Assembly (NCBI GenBank): GCA_027422505.1 | Contig: JAPQWV010000017.1 | Span: 16,679,501-16,743,500 of the forward strand | Direction: 5' to 3' | Length of the DNA: 64,000 nucleotides | Source of the DNA: Craterostigma plantagineum | Lineage: Eukaryota; Streptophyta; Magnoliopsida; Lamiales; Linderniaceae | In this document: positions 32,394 to 41,488 of the stretch, piece by piece | Layout: each line of letters begins with the position of its first letter | Position numbering within the stretch: the stretch's first letter is position 1 | Notes under the pieces: generated by a model | Database searches by the model: none | What the model was told of the DNA's origin: nothing | Seen by the model: the letters and a program-made list of their open reading frames with translations, nothing else | Translations under genes and position numbers: made by a program

Positions 32394-33391
32394 CTAGTCC
32401 TCGCTTTGTTCCATTTCAGAGTCGTTAGATTCTGTCACCATGGCCTTCTGCTTTCTTGGTTTCTCGTCATTAATTGTTGGGCATTCATGTGCATAGTGGC
32501 CTGGTTTGTTGCATCGGAAACATTTTTGAACTTTCTTCCCGGCCGAAGAGATTCCCTTGTTTTTGTTCTGGAATTTGCTGGAGTTATCTATGAACCTCTT
32601 TTTCTGTTTGAATCTTTCGAATCCCTTTGTAAGCATGGCTAGGTCTTTCATCAAACTCTGTTTTTCGTCGTCAGAATCAGATTCTTCTTAGTTGGATCTA
32701 AACGCCATAGACTTCTGATTTTTGTGCTGCGAGTTTTCGTTCATTGATGTTTGAATCATTTCTTAGGAGATAAGAGAGCCAATTAATTTAGAGATGCTAA
32801 GTGCTTCCAAATCCTTTGTTTCGTAGATGGCAGTAACATTGGCATTCAATTCTCGTGGCAGTGATCTCAGTATCTTTCTGACTTGTTCACTGTCGGGGAC
32901 CTTCTTTCCGAGAGAGAACATTTGGTTGATGATTCTCATGAACCTTGCATACATCTGGCTTATATTTTCGTCAGATTCCATTGAGAACAGTTCGTACTGA
33001 TGAGTGAGCAGAGCCAATCTTTCTTGAACAACTCGTTGAGTTCCTTCATGAGTAACTTGGAGCATATCCCACATAGCTTTGCCGATGAGCAGGAACTAAC
33101 CCGAATGTATTCTTCCCGTGTGAGTGCGCCAGCGAGCATATTTTTCGCCTTTGCGTTTCGCGTGATTCCCTCTTGGTCATCAGCATCGTAATCTTTGGCG
33201 TCCTTTGGGGTTCCATCGATTTTGTTAGCCGTGTATGGTCCATTGATGATTGTCTCCCAAAGATCGTAGTCGAGAGCGATCAGAAACTCGATCATACGAT
33301 TCTTCCACACAGCGTAGTTCGTTCCATCAAAGAGAGGCGACCTAGAGTGGGATTGACCCTCTGCACATACATCAACACTCGAAAAAGCCAT
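32394..33391 (-). pseudogene. gag N-terminal and zinc-knuckle part of element F, broken
   Basis: The ATG at 33391 opens a frame with R-S-P-L-F-D-G-T-N-Y-A-V-W-K-N-R-M near residue 17 and L-W-E-T-I-I-N-G-P. A frame change near 33070 leads to 33074-32763 (M-W-D-M-L-Q-V-T-H-E-G-T, S-M-E-S-D-E-N-I-S-Q-M, I-L-R-S-L-P-R-E). A stop follows, then the frame 32654-32394 with zinc knuckle C-F-R-C-N-K-P-G-H-Y-A-H-E-C. All knuckle ligands are present. It is a clear copia gag pseudogene. Confidence 0.88.
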
Positions 33392-33430
33392 TAGATCTTA
33401 ACTCAGGCGTGTTAGGCTTTCGTTGAGTAA

Positions 33431-33446
33431 CCTTGCTCTGATACCA
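33431..33446 (-). other. Primer binding site (tRNA-iMet) of element F
   Basis: The minus strand reads TGGTATCAGAGCAAGG two bases inside the 5' LTR end, the usual plant copia primer site. Confidence 0.9.
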
Positions 33447-33448
33447 AA

Positions 33449-34821
33449 TGAAGTATAAAATATGCCTAAGAGGGGGGCGGAGGGGGGTGAATTAGGCTAT
33501 AAAAAATCATTGGCTTGTTCTTCATTGAAAAATACTTATCTTTAAGAAGATAATCGCAGAGTGAGTTATATCCCTGAATGCAGTAAGAGTATCAAGATTT
33601 TTATACAGGTTATATCCCCCCAAGATTTCCAATCAATCACTGAGTATTACCGGTTATGGTTACAAAATGATCGATCCTTACATAATTGAAGTACTTTGGA
33701 AACTAGACCTCCACCTAGGCTGCCTCACGCCAAGTTTCATTCCACGTCATTTTTCTAGGAAATCTATTCCCCGACTGGACACAGCTCGCTACAGAAGGGC
33801 CACCGAATCAACCAAAATCGTTCCTCCACGTGCGGAAGACTTCAACCGTGCTCCTTTGTGCATTCAACATGTCCGAAGACACAACACGTCCGAAGACTAG
33901 GGTTTTTAGGATAGGGTGTTGCTAATGATCACTCAAAGGGTACAGAATTCGCAAATGAAAGCTCAACGCAAACTATGAATTAATCGCAAGTTAACGCTCA
34001 ATCACTCTAAGGGATTCGTTTGCTTGTGTGTTCGTTTTTGTACCCTTCAACGTGAAGTGTTTTTCTTCTATACAGACCCATGAAAAGCTTCTACACTTCA
34101 CAAGGAAAGTTAAGCACATAATATGCAAGAGAAAGCTCAATAATCACGTGCATTAACTCAAGGAATCATGCCAAGATTAAACCAATTAAGCTCATCGGTC
34201 ATGTATGAATTCTTACCATAAATACCACAGTCTTACTTTCCTTCCGTTGTAATCTCATCCGTTGTCACCACATTCCATATATAGTTTTACTCAGCATGTT
34301 ATCAATAGTAAGCTCGATCAACTGATTTCTTTCCTAAAATATGATAGCCAATTCGCACAAGAAAAGATTTGATCTACTAAGTATAAGGTAAAGACAAACT
34401 TTCCATGCATGGTGAACTCATCCGATTTCAATACGTTCCATAAATAGACTCAATCAGCATATTACCACAGTCCAATCAATTAATCACTTTCCAAAATATC
34501 CTAAGCCGCATAAGGAAAGGTAGATCATTGATTCACTGATTTAAAAGTCAAATAATATTGCACTCAACGGATATCTCATAATATTCTTTCCTAAAATAGA
34601 TCAATGTAAGCACTCAATCAGAATATCTTTTCCATATATAGCATAGTCCTATCCGGGTGATCACAGTGATATTCTTTCCTAAAATAACTCAATCACGTGT
34701 ACAGCTCCCATATAACTTAACAGAATATATTTTCCATATATACCACACAGTGAGATTCCATTCATATGATAACCAAGTGATCACATCAATATTCCAGTTA
34801 AGCATAAGATCACATATATTT
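33449..34821 (-). repeat. 5' LTR of element F, outer end missing
   Basis: It matches 23935-25415 of the 3' LTR (internal differences include a shorter segment near 33590) but stops at about 34821, where the other LTR continues for some 165 bp. The flanking target duplication is therefore not certain; ATTGT occurs at 23930-23934 and again at 34847-34851, which may be coincidence. Confidence 0.8.
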
Positions 34822-35270
34822 GTATAATTAAGTATTTTTATCGAACATTGTGGAATATAATTGTTGTACTCATTTATTTAAGTTATATTTACTGTTTAAA
34901 TTTTACGCTGTTGGATATCTCAATCTAAGCCCCACAAAGAAAATAAGGAAAAATAATAAAGTGAAAAGAAGCAAGCATGGTAGAGAGTCAAGGAAAATCT
35001 TATTCAAGGCTGCGCACACACGAAGGAAAATACAGAAAAAAAAACGAAGGAAGAAATATTACAGCCGCCAAACGAGATATGCGCGTGATGTGCATTTAAC
35101 TCATAGTTGGCCTCTTGCACTATAGATATGCATGTATGTACGAAGTAGAAAAGTTGGGGAAGTGAGTGGAGAAAAAGAAAAGGCACCGAGTGCCATGTGA
35201 GAGTGGGAGTTAATGTACTTTTGAGTGAATAGAAAAGAGTGAGGGGGTGAGAGCAAAAATTACGTGTGAC
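34822..35270. other. Intergenic stretch left of the hAT element
   Basis: No coding frame I can recognise. AT-rich with an A-rich run near 35030-35045. The last eight bases before the hAT end are CGTGTGAC (35263-35270), the expected place of an 8-bp duplication whose partner I do not see. Confidence 0.5.
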
Positions 35271-35546
35271 TAGGGATGTCAATATTTTCGTACCCTACCC
35301 ATACCTGCACGATTCTACCCGCTAATAACGGGTATGGGTATATTAAATTAAATATAATTGGGTATGGATCATGCCCAAGCCCAATAAAATTAAAATTAAT
35401 AATGGGTTTACCTATTTACCCTCTTACTAAAGTTAAGCCCAATTATTAAAAATGAAGCCCAGTATTTGAATCCCAAATAAATCATTTAACCCTAAATTAC
35501 AGACCGTTCCTCCCCAACTCGTTTCTATTTCCCCAAATTACAGACG

Positions 35547-35741
35547 ATTCAGCTGAAGAACCTCAACTTAACCGGGAATTTGCCGCAGACCATTGCCAAT
35601 CTGACCGAGCTACAAGATTTTGAGGTACAATTTAGTGGTCCGTTGCCTAGTTTTTCGGGTCTACGCAAGCTTGAGATGATTATTGTGAGTAATAACAACT
35701 TTACCTCTGTGCCCTCTGATTTTTCATGTAGAAATGCCCGA
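35547..35741 (+). pseudogene. Captured fragment of an LRR receptor-kinase-like gene
   Basis: One frame reads about 64 residues: L-K-N-L-N-L-T-G-N-L-P-Q-T-I-A-N-L-T-E-L, then F-S-G-P-L-P-S-F-S-G-L-R-K-L and N-N-N-F-T-S-V-P-S-D-F, then a TGA. This is two to three plant leucine-rich repeats; the phrasing is closest in my memory to TMK-type receptor-like kinases. There is no ATG, signal peptide or kinase domain. It lies inside the 5' untranslated part of a hAT transposon, which suggests transduplication of a host exon. The parent gene is not in the window. Confidence 0.75.
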
Positions 35742-36257
35742 TGATTCAGATTTTTTCTGATCGTATTGAGGTTGAGTGCGCAGATTGAGAACCTCTTTAA
35801 TTTTTTCTTTTTCTCTTTAATTTTATTTAATGGTTGATGGTGAAAATTTTTGAAGAAAGAACCCTTGAAACGTTCAATTTTGACACATCTACCAATGTGT
35901 GTATAATTAAAAACTTCAAGCAAGCATGTTCTTTGGCTTTAATGTTAGTGATGGTGTATATTATTGTTAGTGATACCGCTTTAATCTTTATATATATTCA
36001 TCTCATGTGGTCAATCATATTTCTTGTTTCTTCCCTTTGCAGTTTTGGGCTTGCTTTATCTTCATATGATTTTGAGCTTGTTTAGTTATTGTTCGTTGGC
36101 TTTGTTGCTCGGTTTGATTTCTGGTCCAAAGATGATACGAAGTTCCCTATTAGATAGTCATTTCAATGGTTCTAGGAATTCAACATTTGGCCATGTTATA
36201 TATTCTTTTTGTTCATGTAGCACTTATATTAGATTTGTGGGTTTACTGTGATAGATT

Positions 36258-38332
36258 ATGACGTGGGCAGACCACACTCAAACTCAACAAGAAACTCGTT
36301 TTGAAGATGTCGAAATAGAAGAAAGTGAAACACAAGAGTCATCCTCTAAGAGTAAGAGGATTAGGAAGGCAATTTCAATTGTTTGGGAATATTTTGTTAA
36401 AATTCATGTGGATGGTGAAGTCAAGGCAAAATGTAAGTATTGTGATTCTACGCTTTCTTGTGCACGAAGTAGTGGAACTACACATCTTAGAAAGCATATG
36501 GAAAATACTTGCACGGGTAGACATTTGAAGCTGACAAAGGGAAATATTAAAGTGGACGGGTCAACTATTATAGAGCCTTTTGATGAAGATATTTCCAAAA
36601 GCGAGTTGGTAAATATGATAGTGATGCATGAATATCCTTCATCAATGGTAGAGCATATTGGCTTTCGGAGATATTGTAAGAGCCTCAACCCCTCGTTTAG
36701 AATAATGTCTAGTAATACTTTGAAGAATAATATTTTGAAGATATTCGAAATAGAAAAAGTTACACTCAAAGACTTAGTTGAGCATAATTCCGGAAGAGTT
36801 GCCATCACCACGGACATGTGGACTTCCAACCAAAGAAAAGGTTACATGGCAATTACTTCTCACTTTATCAACGAGGAATGGATCATAAGAAGTAGGCTAT
36901 TGAAGTTTTCTTATGTGCCGTGTCCTCATACGAGTCATGTTCTTACAAATCTCATTATGGATAGTTTATCCCAATATGGAATTGAAAATAAGATTTCATC
37001 CATAGTCGTTGACAATTGTAGCACAAATGATGCAATGTTGACTTCTTTGCTTGAAAAGCTTGAGAGTAGGGAGCTACGTGGGCAATTCTTGCATACAAGG
37101 TGTAGTACTCACATTTTGAACTTGGTTGTCAAGGAAGGGTTAAGTCAAATTGGGCATGTGATTGCAACCGTTAGGGAATGTGTATCTTTTTGGATGTTAA
37201 CGCCGAAAAGGATTGAAAAATTTGAAGATGCTTGCCATGCATACAAGTTGCCCACCAAAAGGTTAGTTCTTGATTGTGAATCTCGATGGAACTCCACTTA
37301 TCTCATGCTTAGAGCTGCGATTCCTTATAAGGATGTATTTCAAAGGGTTAAGAGGTTCAATAAGAACCTGAAATTTGTTGCTCCTTCTGATGATGATTGG
37401 AGAATAACTACAATCATTTGTGAGAGCTTGAGAAGTTTTATAAGACTACTAATCTTTTCTCGGGTAGGAATTATCCTACTATAAACTTGTTCTTCCGAAG
37501 AGTTTGAGAAATAAAGCTTGATTTGATTGATTGGTCCTCAAGTGGTGCTCACAATGATGATGAGGTTGCAAATGTTGTTAAAAAAATGGCCGATGCTATG
37601 CGTAGGAAGCTGAACAAATATTGGGATAAATTGCATGGGATCAAAATGTATGGTGATGATGCTCAAAATGAAGTCGGCAAGGTTACGAGTTATAGGTGAA
37701 TATCAAAAGGAAAAGGATCAAAATGACCCAATGACAAAGTTGGAGGTTTTAATGTAATGGCGAAAGGTTCTCGTAAGCCGGCAACACCTCTTGTGGATGG
37801 TGGTTGAGGACGGGTTTGCTAGATCAAACAGAAGAAAAGTGAGACTCGTCAATATTCGAAATGAGTTAGAGACCTATTTGGAAGATGATATTTTGGATGA
37901 GAATGAGAATTTTGACATTCTCCAGTTTTGGAAAATGAATATTAAATATCCAACTCTTCGAAATATTGCGATGGATGTGCTTGCTATTCCCGTGTCTAAG
38001 TGGCTTCGAAGAGTGCTCATGGGCGGGAGAGTTGTTACCCCTCATAGATCTAGGCTTCAAGCAAAAACTGTGGAGGCTTTGATGTGCTTGCGGAATTTGA
38101 TGACAGAGGACCTCAAAGGTATGGCCTTTTTGTAGGCCTGTTAAAAAAAGCATTTTTTTAATGAATATGCACTGGATTTATCATATATGCTTATATGTTA
38201 TGAATTTGTGTGAATTGTGAAGGAACCACCATGGAAGATACATTTGCACTTGGCTCAGTTATTGAGGATTTGGATGGAGATGAGCAAGAAGTTGACGAAG
38301 TTGAGATACTTGATATGATATGTTTATAATTT
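36258..38332 (+). pseudogene. hAT transposase with BED zinc finger, frameshifted
   Basis: The ATG at 36258 opens 408 codons. A BED zinc finger lies at residues 43-85 (C59, C62, H76, H80). The RNase H-like core follows: I-T-T-D-M-W-T-S-N-Q near residue 185, V-V-D-N-C-S-T-N-D, R-C-S-T-H-I-L-N-L and R-W-N-S-T-Y near residue 345. A frame change near 37436 and a TGA at about 37496 break it. The dimerisation part (37791-38135) has E-L-E-T-Y-L-E-D and G-R-V-V-T-P-H-R-S-R-L but lacks a clean A-S-E-x-x-F-S segment. A probable intron (38136-38218) precedes a short acidic last exon (E-D-L-D-G-D-E-Q-E-V-D-E). It is inactive. Confidence 0.87.
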
Positions 38333-38527
38333 CAGAAAATTTTAAAATTTACTTTAATTTTAGCATTCTTTAAATGCTTTTGTTTGAATTTAAGGATCTC
38401 GATTATGTGCAATCCTCCTCTCACTTTGTTAGATATTATTTAATTGAGTTCATTTAATTATTAGTCTATGTTCTGTAATTTAATTACGCCGTAGGACTTA
38501 ATTGTAAATATACCCGACTTGTGGGTA

Positions 38528-38863
38528 TGTTAGGAATATTTTATAGTGTTCAATTTCAATGTGTTTATCTTAGTTGGTTTGTATTTAATTAACTTTGGGC
38601 TAGTTTATAATATTCTAGTTCTTAGTCACTAGGGGTATAATATACCAACTAATGTGGTATATATACCCCCAAACCCTAATTCATTAGGGTGTGTGTTTTT
38701 GGTGTAGTATGTGTGAGTGCGTGTGTGTTGAATAGTAAAACAAAGCATTTTCAAAGCATTCATCTTCTTCACTGTCACACCCCACGTCTAAGCTTTCAAA
38801 TCCACATCATTAGCGTGGTAAATCGTTCTAAGTCAGTATTGTTGGATCAAATAGGGACCAACA
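38528..38863 (+). repeat. 5' LTR of element E
   Basis: 336 bp, TGTTAGGAATATTTT...GGGACCAACA. A palindrome surrounds the TATA-like box: ATATACCA (38640-38647) and TGGTATAT (38655-38662), extended outward by GGGGTAT and ATACCCC. Confidence 0.93.
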
Positions 38864-38865
38864 AG

Positions 38866-38877
38866 TGGTATCAGAGC
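38866..38877 (+). other. Primer binding site (tRNA-iMet) of element E
   Basis: TGGTATCAGAGC lies two bases after the LTR. Confidence 0.9.
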
Positions 38878-40261
38878 AAACACGTTCGGATTTGAGTGAG
38901 ATTTCTGAAATTTTTGGGTATTTTTTTTTCTTGGTCGAATATCAGCTTGCTCTTGAGTTTTTGAGTTGATTCTGCTGATTTTGCAAGCTCAAGAGCCAAA
39001 TAGGTTGATTTTGAGTGATTTAGGTGGAAATCGAGTCTGAAGTTCGTCATTCTGCCCAGAAATCTTTCAGATTGAAACACACAATCGGGCGAATGTGCAC
39101 TGTAGTAAACATTTAATTTCAGCTTATTTGAGTTTCTCCGGATTTGATTTTACTTGATTTTGTATTTTCGCCACATTTGATTTTCGCCCGAAACTCATTT
39201 TCATTGATCGAAACTTACATTTTCAAAAGGCATTTCTAATTTTACACGGCGAAACTAATCATCGCCGGAACTTCCTTAAATTGATTTGATAATCGCACGA
39301 AGTACGTTTCGATAGAAACGGTTCAATTTAAATTGAAAATTTTGCCTAAATCCTTCAAATTGATTTGATAAATCGCGGAGTACGTTTCGATCGAAACTTC
39401 ATTTTAGTACCTTTTATAATTCTCTCAGCGAACTGACTTTCGCTCGAAACTCATTTCCATCGAAACTGAAATATTCAAATTTTTAAAATCATCTACAGTA
39501 CCAAAATTACTAGTTTCGCCCGAAAGGCTACAGTACCAATTACTAGTTTCGCCCGATACATTTCTCGGCGAAACTGATAATCGCCCGAAACCAGTTTCGA
39601 TCGAAACTCATCCAATATATAGTGTATCGCCCGAAACTCAATAATTTCTCATCAAATCACGCGAAACCCACAATCGATCGAAACTAAGCATTTCTTTGAA
39701 ATTAAAACTTTACTCGGCGAAACTGAGTATCGGCCGAAACTCATCTGCATCGATCAAAACTCATTTGGCGATCCAAACTCACTCTTCAAAATCACACATA
39801 AACGTTTTCAATCACCAAAACAATTGGACCCTTTAAATAAAAATATTTTAAGTTTCAAAAAAAGAAAAACAATTGGACCCTTTTTTCATCATTTGATGAG
39901 AAGAACATTCTGAGTCCAACGGGAATAGTCAGTCCTAACACCCGTTTATAATTTTCCTTCCAGTCCAAAAATTTTCAGTGTAGACTGCCTTTCTGTCAAA
40001 TTTTTGAAATCAAATCCCTAAACGTGACAACGGTCAATCATCCAATAATCTACTTAGGACAATTTGGCAAATTATAGAGAGTTTTGGTCATTTTCTCGAA
40101 GTTTTCGAAATCATCACAAAATTTTTCGGTGCACGGCAAAAAAAAATTTCGACGTCGACTTTCTTCGATACTTCACGATACTACTCGAGTAAACCAAACT
40201 TTTCGTCACTGAAATTTTAAAAGCCAATTTCTATTTTCAATTAAATATTATATTAATTAAA
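38878..40261 (+). other. Untranslated leader of element E with CGAAACT micro-repeats
   Basis: No coding frame. From about 39190 to 39780 the motif CGAAACT, often as TCGCCCGAAACT or ATCGAAACT, occurs at least a dozen times by eye. The motif differs from those in the leaders of A', B, C and D, but the design is alike. Confidence 0.7.
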
Positions 40262-41479
40262 ATGGATGCTCAAGCTAGGAAAATTGAGGAATTAGAAGCA
40301 AGACTTGCTAATAATTACTCCGTGTTGCTTAAGCAACAAGAAAGCCTAGCTTATGCTAATGAAGATTTGACAAATGCAAAGTCAAATATAATTAGCTTAG
40401 AAACTAAGTTAGAAGATAGTGAATATAGGGTCTGCGAGATGGCAAAAAATTTACGTTCTTGCGAAACTGAGCGAAATGAAATCTCATCAAAATATGAGAC
40501 AGTCTTAGAGGAACAGCTTATGCTTTACTCTAAGATTAAACGATTAGAGAATGTTGTTTCGAATATAGGTCAAGCGGGTCAAAACTCTCCTTCTAACTTA
40601 ATTCCTAACGGGGAAAATATTTTACATGATCAAAAACCTACTCTATGTGATACTCCAGAGACTCTTCGTAAATTGAAAGATTTACAAGATACTTTGAACT
40701 CTGAAAGGATAGGTTCTGGCGCTGAAAAGGAAAGGCTTTTAAAGGAGATTTTATATCTCAAAAATTCCCCGTCTTTATCTGGTTCCAATAATTTGTCAAG
40801 TGATACATCTTCCTCGAAACAGATAAATAAAACAAAAACTAAAAGAAGCATCCTTGTTCCTAAAACTGAGAAAGCTTTTAATAATCATTCTAAGTCAATT
40901 TTGACTGAAGCTGAAACGTTAAGTAAAAGCAAAGCGCTAAAAATAGCCAAGGAACAAATAAAGATTAGGAAGGAGAAAGGAAAATCAATATTATCTTCGA
41001 AAATTAAAGTCGAAAATGTTCAAGATTTTTCCTCTCCCATTCCTATCAAAAGGGAAGCGTGCAAAGAAGAAGTTCCAAGCTTAAGCAAACGAACTTCTCA
41101 AATCCCGCACATTTATCATTATAATGTGAATGACGTGCGTTACTGTCGTAGGAATACCAGTTCTCCTGTTACTGATGCTTATAATGCTCTATGCTCGTAT
41201 TCTTACATGCAATATCCAGTTCAGATTAAGTCTGAAAGACACCTTCTGCGACTGGCTAGGGAGAAAATCTTTAGATCTTCCAGACCTAGGCACACGTTCA
41301 CTGGCACTGATATGTCATTTCCCTCTAAGCTTCACCAAACCTGGATTCCTAAATCACAAATCAAATTGAATTGGACTTTAAAGGATGATTTAGGATCAAT
41401 ATCTGAACCAAATGTGCTTAACTTGTTTTCTGCTAACAAGGGAGGACCCATCCAAAAATGGGTACCAAAGTCCCGATAA
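40262..41479 (+). CDS. Intact coiled-coil protein of non-autonomous element E (gag C-terminal derivative)
   Basis: A 405-codon ORF starts at an ATG (context TTAAAATGGATG, shared with A') and ends at TAA. Residues 1-120 are strongly heptad-like (K-I-E-E-L-E-A-R-L, I-I-S-L-E-T-K-L-E-D, K-I-K-R-L-E-N-V-V). A lysine- and serine-rich middle follows. Near residues 310-370 there is a conserved block: S-Y-S-Y-M-Q-Y-P-V, H-L-L-R-L-A-R-E-K-I-F, W-I-P-K-S. The end is G-G-P-I-Q-K-W-V-P-K-S-R. In B and D the equivalent sequence is the part of gag after the zinc knuckle. Here it stands alone, with no capsid-like domain, zinc knuckle or pol. A role as a partner of gag from autonomous relatives is inference. 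Confidence 0.8.
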   Translation: MDAQARKIEELEARLANNYSVLLKQQESLAYANEDLTNAKSNIISLETKLEDSEYRVCEMAKNLRSCETERNEISSKYETVLEEQLMLYSKIKRLENVVSNIGQAGQNSPSNLIPNGENILHDQKPTLCDTPETLRKLKDLQDTLNSERIGSGAEKERLLKEILYLKNSPSLSGSNNLSSDTSSSKQINKTKTKRSILVPKTEKAFNNHSKSILTEAETLSKSKALKIAKEQIKIRKEKGKSILSSKIKVENVQDFSSPIPIKREACKEEVPSLSKRTSQIPHIYHYNVNDVRYCRRNTSSPVTDAYNALCSYSYMQYPVQIKSERHLLRLAREKIFRSSRPRHTFTGTDMSFPSKLHQTWIPKSQIKLNWTLKDDLGSISEPNVLNLFSANKGGPIQKWVPKSR

Positions 41480-41488
41480 GTTTTGCAG

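Larger units (their letters stand above)
23935..34821 (-). mobile_element. Large copia element F (Sirevirus-like layout), degenerate
   Basis: On the minus strand: 5' LTR (34821-33449, outer end missing), tRNA-Met primer site, gag (33391-32394), coiled-coil tail (32255-32016), protease (30119-29805), integrase (29771-28497), RT and RNase H (28496-27035), a 1.45-kb spacer, polypurine tract and 3' LTR (25583-23935). Long LTRs, a gag with a coiled-coil tail and a long pol-to-LTR spacer fit the Sirevirus-type copia lineage. All genes are frameshifted. A solo LTR of the same family lies in it in the opposite orientation (30401-32010). Confidence 0.87.
35271..38426 (+). mobile_element. hAT transposon carrying a host LRR fragment, 3' end cut
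   Basis: The left end TAGGGATGTCAATATTTTCG followed by GGGTATGGGTA-type motifs is typical of a plant hAT terminus. A transposase pseudogene (36258-38332) follows. Between the two lies a fragment of an LRR receptor-kinase-like gene (35547-35741). Copia element C is inserted at 38427, so the right terminus is not next to it; I do not find it elsewhere in the window. Confidence 0.8.

Noticed and set aside
23930..34851. ATTGT as the target duplication of element F
   Set aside because: The right copy does not sit at a proper LTR end because about 165 bp of the 5' LTR are missing; coincidence is likely.
35547..35741. A working LRR receptor kinase gene
   Set aside because: Only two to three repeats, no start, no signal peptide, no kinase domain, and it lies inside a transposon.
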